Shown piece by piece: positions 59,028 to 64,000 of a stretch of DNA of 64,000 nucleotides. Source of the DNA: Macropodus opercularis. Lineage: Eukaryota > Chordata > Actinopteri > Anabantiformes > Osphronemidae. Position 1 is the stretch's first letter; each line of letters begins with the position of its first letter. The stretch spans positions 15,652,001 through 15,716,000 of the forward strand of contig CM061098.1 of NCBI GenBank assembly GCA_030770545.1, in the 5' to 3' direction. The notes under the pieces are model-generated. The model did no database searches. It worked only from the letters and a program-made list of their open reading frames with translations, and was not told where the DNA came from. The position numbers were made by a program, and so were the translations under genes.

Positions 59028-60763
59028 TCAAAGATCCTAAACACACACACACACACCACTAGATTCTCAATGCTTAATTCAAACAAATGGGTGAATGAAA
59101 CGTAGTCATCCAATCAGTAAAAAAAGAATCAAAGACAGAACAACACATTCTAGCCAGAGGTGTGTTGCATTTCAAGCTTCACTGTATATTGGCTGTATGT
59201 TGGCTGTGGTGAAAGGAAGGAATCAGTTGTGTGTCTGGGGAAATAATATTAAGCATATGTGAAGCATGGTGGTGGATGAGTGATGTCATAAGACTAATTT
59301 GTTTCCTTTAGTACAGCTAACCTGCAGCATTTAGAGGAATAAGTGAATTATTTAAGTAACAGGACATTAGAGGTCAGTCATGCGTATAGTTACATCTTTT
59401 GTTACATTTTAAGAAACCACATTTACTGGAACAACAATACAAGACAATAAGTCTCACCTTTAGATCTAAATCAGGCTTCCTGTGGTTACCATGAACATCT
59501 CTCCTCCTGGTTACAGCTTTGTCTGACGTTCCTTTACAGAGGAGAAAAGCTAAGCACTCTGCTAATACAAGAGCTGCCTAAACAAGCCACCTATATTTTT
59601 ACCATTTTTGATACTACCACTACGTCTGCTATTATATTTTCAAATAAAAAAATAAGGTAGTATATAGCATTATAACACATTACAAACAAACCTGTAATAT
59701 CCTTAGACTGTGTCAGCTTTGAGACCTCAAGATCATCAGGTTGAGCTTCATCACACTTCTTATAATAATACTGTTGATCAGGGGGACCAAACCTCTAAAT
59801 GCATTCAAGCATGAATATAGAAATAAAAAAAAAAAAGGTCAATTTGTAGCAGTCTGTTTGTGTAAAATAGACTAACACACAATAAACAAAGGATATGTTT
59901 ATGATACTCAAGACAGATGTGTATTTACACATTGTACTCCCAGACAATACAGTACGTAACCAAGCAAGCTTACTGTACCTTATTAGGCCACATGAAGCTG
60001 ATAAAGAGAATGACAGGAAGTCCCACAGCGAACACATAGACACTCCAGAGCCAAGGACGCTGTTGAGTAGCCCGTAGGAGACTTTCTATGATACCTATCT
60101 ATAGTATACATATACTGAGATTAGGTGTCAGTTGTAATTTCATATTCGAACAGTCAACATACATCAAAATAAGTAAAGGCTTAGAATCAGAATAATCACA
60201 TAACCTTTTGAGTAAGTATTTTCAAAAATGAAATCAGGAAAAGATGAGGTCTTACCTCAGTTGCATCAGACACTGGTGTTGCAGTGGCAACAAGTATCAC
60301 ACACAGTAACACAAAGCTGATCTCCATCTGTGAATTACACTCTGTCATGGAAAAAAAACTATTTAATTCAGCAGATAACATAAACAAACATGCTGACTAT
60401 GATGTGCTTTCTATTGTTTTCAATTTGTGTAGGCTGATTAAGCAACAATTAGGCTGGGACAGTGAGAAATGTGAAAAAGAAAGTGGAGGATAATAACCAC
60501 ATGGGTTCTGATCACATACAATGTGCACAAAAGAAAACACAGGGAGAGGGGAAACCAAGTGTTACAAAAGAAACAGAACATCAAAAACAAACAATCAAAG
60601 ATAGAAGCAAAAGTAAGAGGACAGCAGAGGACGCAGACCTACCTTTGCAATTTGTCGCAGTTTTCACAAGGTCTAAAAAGTCGCTTCCTGAAGTCTTAAA
60701 GCCAGTGTTGTTGGACTTTGGTCCCAAGGAACTTGCTGACATGCTGCAGAGCTGCGGGCACAT
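59028..60763 (-). CDS. Calnexin/calmegin tail-only membrane protein (lumenal domain absent)
   Basis: Exons: 60763-60643, 60341-60256, 60098-59979, 59794-59692, 59531-59458, 59036-59028. Each junction is GT-AG and phases agree (513 nt, 170 aa). If translation starts at the internal Met (codon 46) it is 125 aa. That Met opens a signal-peptide-like MEISFVLLCVILVATATPVS. Exon 3 encodes QQRPWLWSVYVFAVGLPVIL, then FISFMWPNK, matching the transmembrane segment of calnexin and calmegin (RPWLWVVY...LPV). Exon 4 has YYYKKCDEAQPDD, like the start of calnexin's cytosolic tail (YKKTDAPQPD). Exon 5 ends in basic and Asp/Leu residues. The globular lectin domain and the Pro-rich P-domain are missing: only 157 bases separate exons 2 and 3. 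Calnexin itself is about 590 aa. It could be a real membrane microprotein or a truncated duplicate. Expression is unknown. Confidence 0.72.
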
Positions 60764-60934
60764 TAGAGGAGCGTGAACTAGTTAATAACACACGAATACA
60801 CAATCAATCTTTCACACACAAAGAAGGTTTCGCAACGACAACAAAAACCACCATCTGACATAACATTAACCAAGTACTGGAGGGAGCAAACTGAAAACAC
60901 AAAATGGCTGCCATTTGCTTAATACGGTGGAAAC

Positions 60935-61240
60935 AAGCATTTAACAAAGTCTCCAAATTTGGCCTGCAGCGTAATTATATTTGGCCCGCGAAGCCATACC
61001 AAATTACTATTAGAGCTGGCCCGCCGGTAATTATCATGTACCGCTAATACTACAAATCCCAGAATTCTCTGTTGGCGTTTTGGTGGCGTCAATCGCGAGA
61101 GGACCTATTAACGCCCACTCCTCTGTTGACCATAGTCATAGAGAATGTATGCTAATACTGGCATCGTGTTGGCCCACGACTTTGTTCCAGTTTTCAATTT
61201 TGGCCCACTGTGTATTTGAGTTTGACACCCCTGATATAGA
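60935..61240 (-). mobile_element. hAT (Charlie/ZBED-like) fragment
   Basis: The complement starts ATCAGGGGTGTCAAACTCAA at ~61,240, a typical hAT terminus. The stretch contains the GGCCCGCCGGTAATTA and TTTGGCCCGCGAAGCCATA blocks common to this family. It lies just upstream of the calnexin-tail gene's first exon. No transposase frame is readable. Confidence 0.65.
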
Positions 61241-61249
61241 TTTTACTCA

Positions 61250-62400
61250 TACTGTAGTGTCTGTATGGTATTGTATTTTAATTTGTCCACTTTTAAAAGT
61301 TTAGCTGCATGTAAAATTCTAAATATATGTAAACTGATAAAAAAGCTTTAAGGCAAAATGAGGTGTTTATGATGCTTTTCTGCTTTTTTTTTTCTTCTAA
61401 ATTTGTAAAACTGCTTTCTGTTGTTTCTGTCAGACCTAGATGTTGATGTTTCACTGTTTACTCCTTCACTACCACAGACATTTTCTCACTGCCATAGACA
61501 TCAGACAGTACGCTTGTTTTTATGATAGTGTGTAGGTTTTTCTGTCTAAAATGTGCAGCAGGCTAGGGAGCTGCAGCAGCAAGCTGGTAAGCAGGTCAAT
61601 GAGCAGCAGTGGTAGAATGTACTGTAGATCAGGCTGCGAAGTTGTTGCAGGCAAATGCGAAGAGCAAGAGGCTGTAGCAGGGGCAGGTGTGACTTGTTAT
61701 GTTCTGGGTAAGGAAATCCCTAAAAACCCCTCACAGTCAGTCAGCCAGCCAAGGATAAGAGGTGCAGACCTCTGTGGTCTCAAAGTGTTAGTAAAGGACC
61801 CAAGAGGGGCAGACGTTAACAGCAGTTTAATTATGCACACTAAAAGACCCTAACCAAAATCCCGTAATAAACCAAGAACTCTTCCGAACAAACAAATGTT
61901 AACAAAGGCTAAGGAGGGCAACTAACACACCAAAAAGACAACACCTCTTAGCATGGTTACATAAAACATAACTTTCCTGAGCATGGTGGTAACCAAACAT
62001 GACTACACAAAGGATGATTACACACAAACATGACTTCACCAAAAACACGGCTCCCCTAAAAGCACAGCTACGAGAAAATACCATCAATCTAGAATAAAAC
62101 TAACATAGGACTCTTGGTCAAATATTATTACATGTATCTGTTTTCCCACCTAGATGTGAGAGCTTTTTTCTGTATTATATTATTCTCCTAGTCAATACCT
62201 CCTGCAGTTGCAATGATTTTCAGTTCAGGCCAAGTGTTTCTCTGACATAGCAGTGATTCTGTTTTCTTCTTGTTGTTCTGTTCACGTCTTTTCTCTGTTC
62301 TGTTCATGGACCGCCGCGTATGGATTGACTGCGATGAGTGTTTCCACTGTGCACGTAGTGCTTTCGCTAGTGTGTGAACCTGCCTCACAAGCTAAAAACA
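61250..62400. other. No recognised gene
   Basis: An open frame at 61,551-61,853 (plus, Ser/Gly/Cys-rich) has no homologous motif or splice support. Confidence 0.45.
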
Positions 62401-62789
62401 GGCAAGCCAACCGTCTTGTCCTGTAGCTCTGTGGCGGACATTGTCTCACTCACGATTCAAGGGTTACTGTGATTCTCTCTCTGTTTATGTGTGTCGCCGC
62501 TGAGCGCTGACTCACGCGGCTCCTTTTATTCAGAACGCCCACAGTAAGCTAGCCGCTATCCTAGTCAACACACCAGGTCCTGAGGCCTCTATTGTCCCTC
62601 TTCCTCTCTTTCCTACACACGTGGATTGATCACCCACCATTTTGTGCCACACATAGCCGCCATCTTGGCGACCCCTCTCTCCTTTGTCTTCACCTACATC
62701 CGCACGTGGATTGATCATCCGCCATTTTGTCACACACAGCTCTGCCCTCGCGGTGACCCCTCCTTCTCTTTCTCTCACCTACACAGGTA

Positions 62790-62801
62790 CACACAGACGC
62801 A

Positions 62802-62837
<36 letters not shown>

Positions 62838-62882
62838 CACACAGCTACTTAGCCATCACACATGCACACAACACACACACAC
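62790..62882. repeat. (CA)n microsatellite
   Basis: An interrupted CA run inside the region leading into the LTR. Confidence 0.9.
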
Positions 62883-62939
62883 TAGAATAGAATCCTTTGT
62901 TTTGTTTTATTAACTATTAAGTTGTGATGTATTTGTTGT

Positions 62940-63480
62940 TTGAATAATTGTTGATCATAATCATCATTGTTTAGATAATAAAGTTGTCATAGTTTAATTA
63001 GTCGTTGCCTGTGATTATTGGTATATGGTTTGCAACACTGGTTGAGCTCACGGCTGTGGCTCGAATTTCGCCCTTCACTGCTAAATCAACTAATATTATT
63101 TAATATTAGGTAATTAGTAATACTTTTATTGAGACTGTGCGTTTACTTATGACTTGGTTGTTGGTCCCTGACAGCAGGGTGGTGCCCCGAGACTTTGATA
63201 GTTCGCTATCTAATCTTAATTAATTAATTTATCAATGATAAATTTAGCCAACAACCAAGATTGATAATATCAAAAGTATTATCAGAATTTATGCTCCTTT
63301 GTCCCCCAACATAGTTGGTGCCCCGTGGTGAGGCCGTAATATCACCAACATAATTAAGACATTACTAATATACTGTACCTCGAAAAGCCCATCCCCTCTG
63401 AAATAAGTAGAGGCAGAGATTTTTAGTCAGTCACTCAGCAGCAAGGGTTAAACTTACCTGCAAGATGAACCCCGATGGGA
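62940..63480 (+). mobile_element. Retroviral-type LTR end with leader
   Basis: It shares blocks with 8,700-9,135 and ends TTTGTCCCCCAACA near 63,313. TAGTTGGTGCCCCGTGGTGA follows immediately, which has the look of a primer-binding site (TGGTGCC). A leader runs to an ATG at 63,468 that opens a short frame (MNPDGKKMNPF). That frame stops within about 35 codons. No gag-pol-env genes are in the window, so this is either a fragment or the left end of an element continuing to the right. The 5' limit of the LTR is not defined (possibly near 62,400). Confidence 0.55.
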
Positions 63481-63698
63481 AGAAGATGAATCCTTTCCAC
63501 CTACCACCAACGACAACGCCTCCGTCCCCGGCCTCTAGCACCGATACTGACGGGTGTGCCAGCTCCGGCTAAGAGAGTGACAGGCGCGAAGACATGACGT
63601 GCCCCGCTTAGGACGTCGATTCCCCTCCCGAGACTTTCTGCGGGTCATCCAGCCCGAAAGAAGGCGCATGAAGGAGAGACCCAGGCTGACGACGAAAC

Positions 63699-64000
63699 AG
63701 TGCGAAAACGCTTAGAATCGACTGTTTTATGCATTTCAGACCAAAAGAGCACTACTTTAATCAAAGTGATTTAAATGCATTTTAAAGGTGTTTGCCTGCT
63801 TCAGAGATGTATTTAGATCATATCTAGCACAAAAATTTCACTGACATTGCTTGCATTAAGATGCAGCAGCTGGCAACAGTGCGAAAACGCTTAGAATCGC
63901 CGGTTCTGTGCTTTTCAGACCAAAAGAACACTACTTTAATCATAGTGATTTAAATGCATTTTAAAGGCGTTATCCTGCTTCAGGGATGTATTTGGATCAT
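63699..64000. repeat. Start of a ~179-bp tandem repeat
   Basis: TGCGAAAACGCTTAGAATCG starts at 63,701 and again at 63,880. The following blocks (CAGACCAAAAGA, ACTACTTTAATCA, GTGATTTAAATGCATTTTAA, GATGTATTT) repeat at the same spacing with a few percent divergence. The second unit is cut by the window end. Confidence 0.9.

Noticed and set aside
61551..61853. 100-codon Ser/Cys/Gly-rich plus-strand frame
   Set aside because: No motif, no splice signals that extend it, low-complexity composition.

Overview
The window is vertebrate nuclear DNA, almost certainly from a teleost fish. Its genes are split by many GT-AG introns. It is AT-rich, and the non-genic sequence is dominated by families typical of fish genomes: L2/Rex-type LINEs, Tc1/mariner and hAT DNA transposons, a Penelope-like element, a tRNA-derived SINE, LTR fragments and TTAA-flanked MITEs. 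No operons, CRISPR arrays or bacterial signals were seen. All gene assignments come from reading conserved protein segments and splice sites by eye; no database search was run.

Layout. 1-17.7 kb is a transposon graveyard with no host gene that I can support: degraded LINE reverse transcriptases on both strands, a Penelope-like RT, a SINE with an intact target-site duplication, a Ty3/gypsy-like 5' remnant, a truncated retroviral-type LTR, and a hAT transposase related to GTF2IRD2/ZBED. 17.9-39.1 kb (minus strand) is a complete CSPP1 gene (centrosome and spindle pole associated protein). I reconstructed it as 26 coding exons whose phases all agree, giving 971 codons, plus a 5' non-coding exon near 39.9 kb. 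Its introns hold a ~1.05-kb-arm inverted repeat (25.57-27.88 kb), a decayed LINE split by a MITE, several Tc1 remnants and a ~103-bp TA run. 41.9-52.5 kb (minus) is a complete SNX25 gene (sorting nexin with membrane anchor, PXA, RGS, PX and nexin-C regions): 21 coding exons, 974 codons, one intron with a GC donor. 53.9-56.2 kb (minus) is a complete FGL1-type fibrinogen-like gene: 7 coding exons, 321 codons, signal peptide, short coiled coil and fibrinogen C-terminal domain. 59.0-60.8 kb (minus) is a small six-exon gene that appears to be a calnexin/calmegin relative reduced to an N-terminal hydrophobic segment, the membrane span and a short cytosolic tail, with the whole lumenal lectin/chaperone domain absent. 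62.9-63.3 kb is a retroviral-type LTR and leader (same family as the 8.7-9.1 kb fragment), followed at the right edge by the start of a ~179-bp tandem repeat.

The four host genes lie head-to-tail on the minus strand, each with its own candidate poly(A) signal. Nothing in the sequence links them into one pathway: CSPP1 acts at centrosomes and cilia, SNX25 in endosomal sorting and signalling, FGL1 is secreted, and the calnexin-tail gene would act in the ER membrane if expressed. The most unusual items are the calnexin-tail gene and the intronic inverted repeat.
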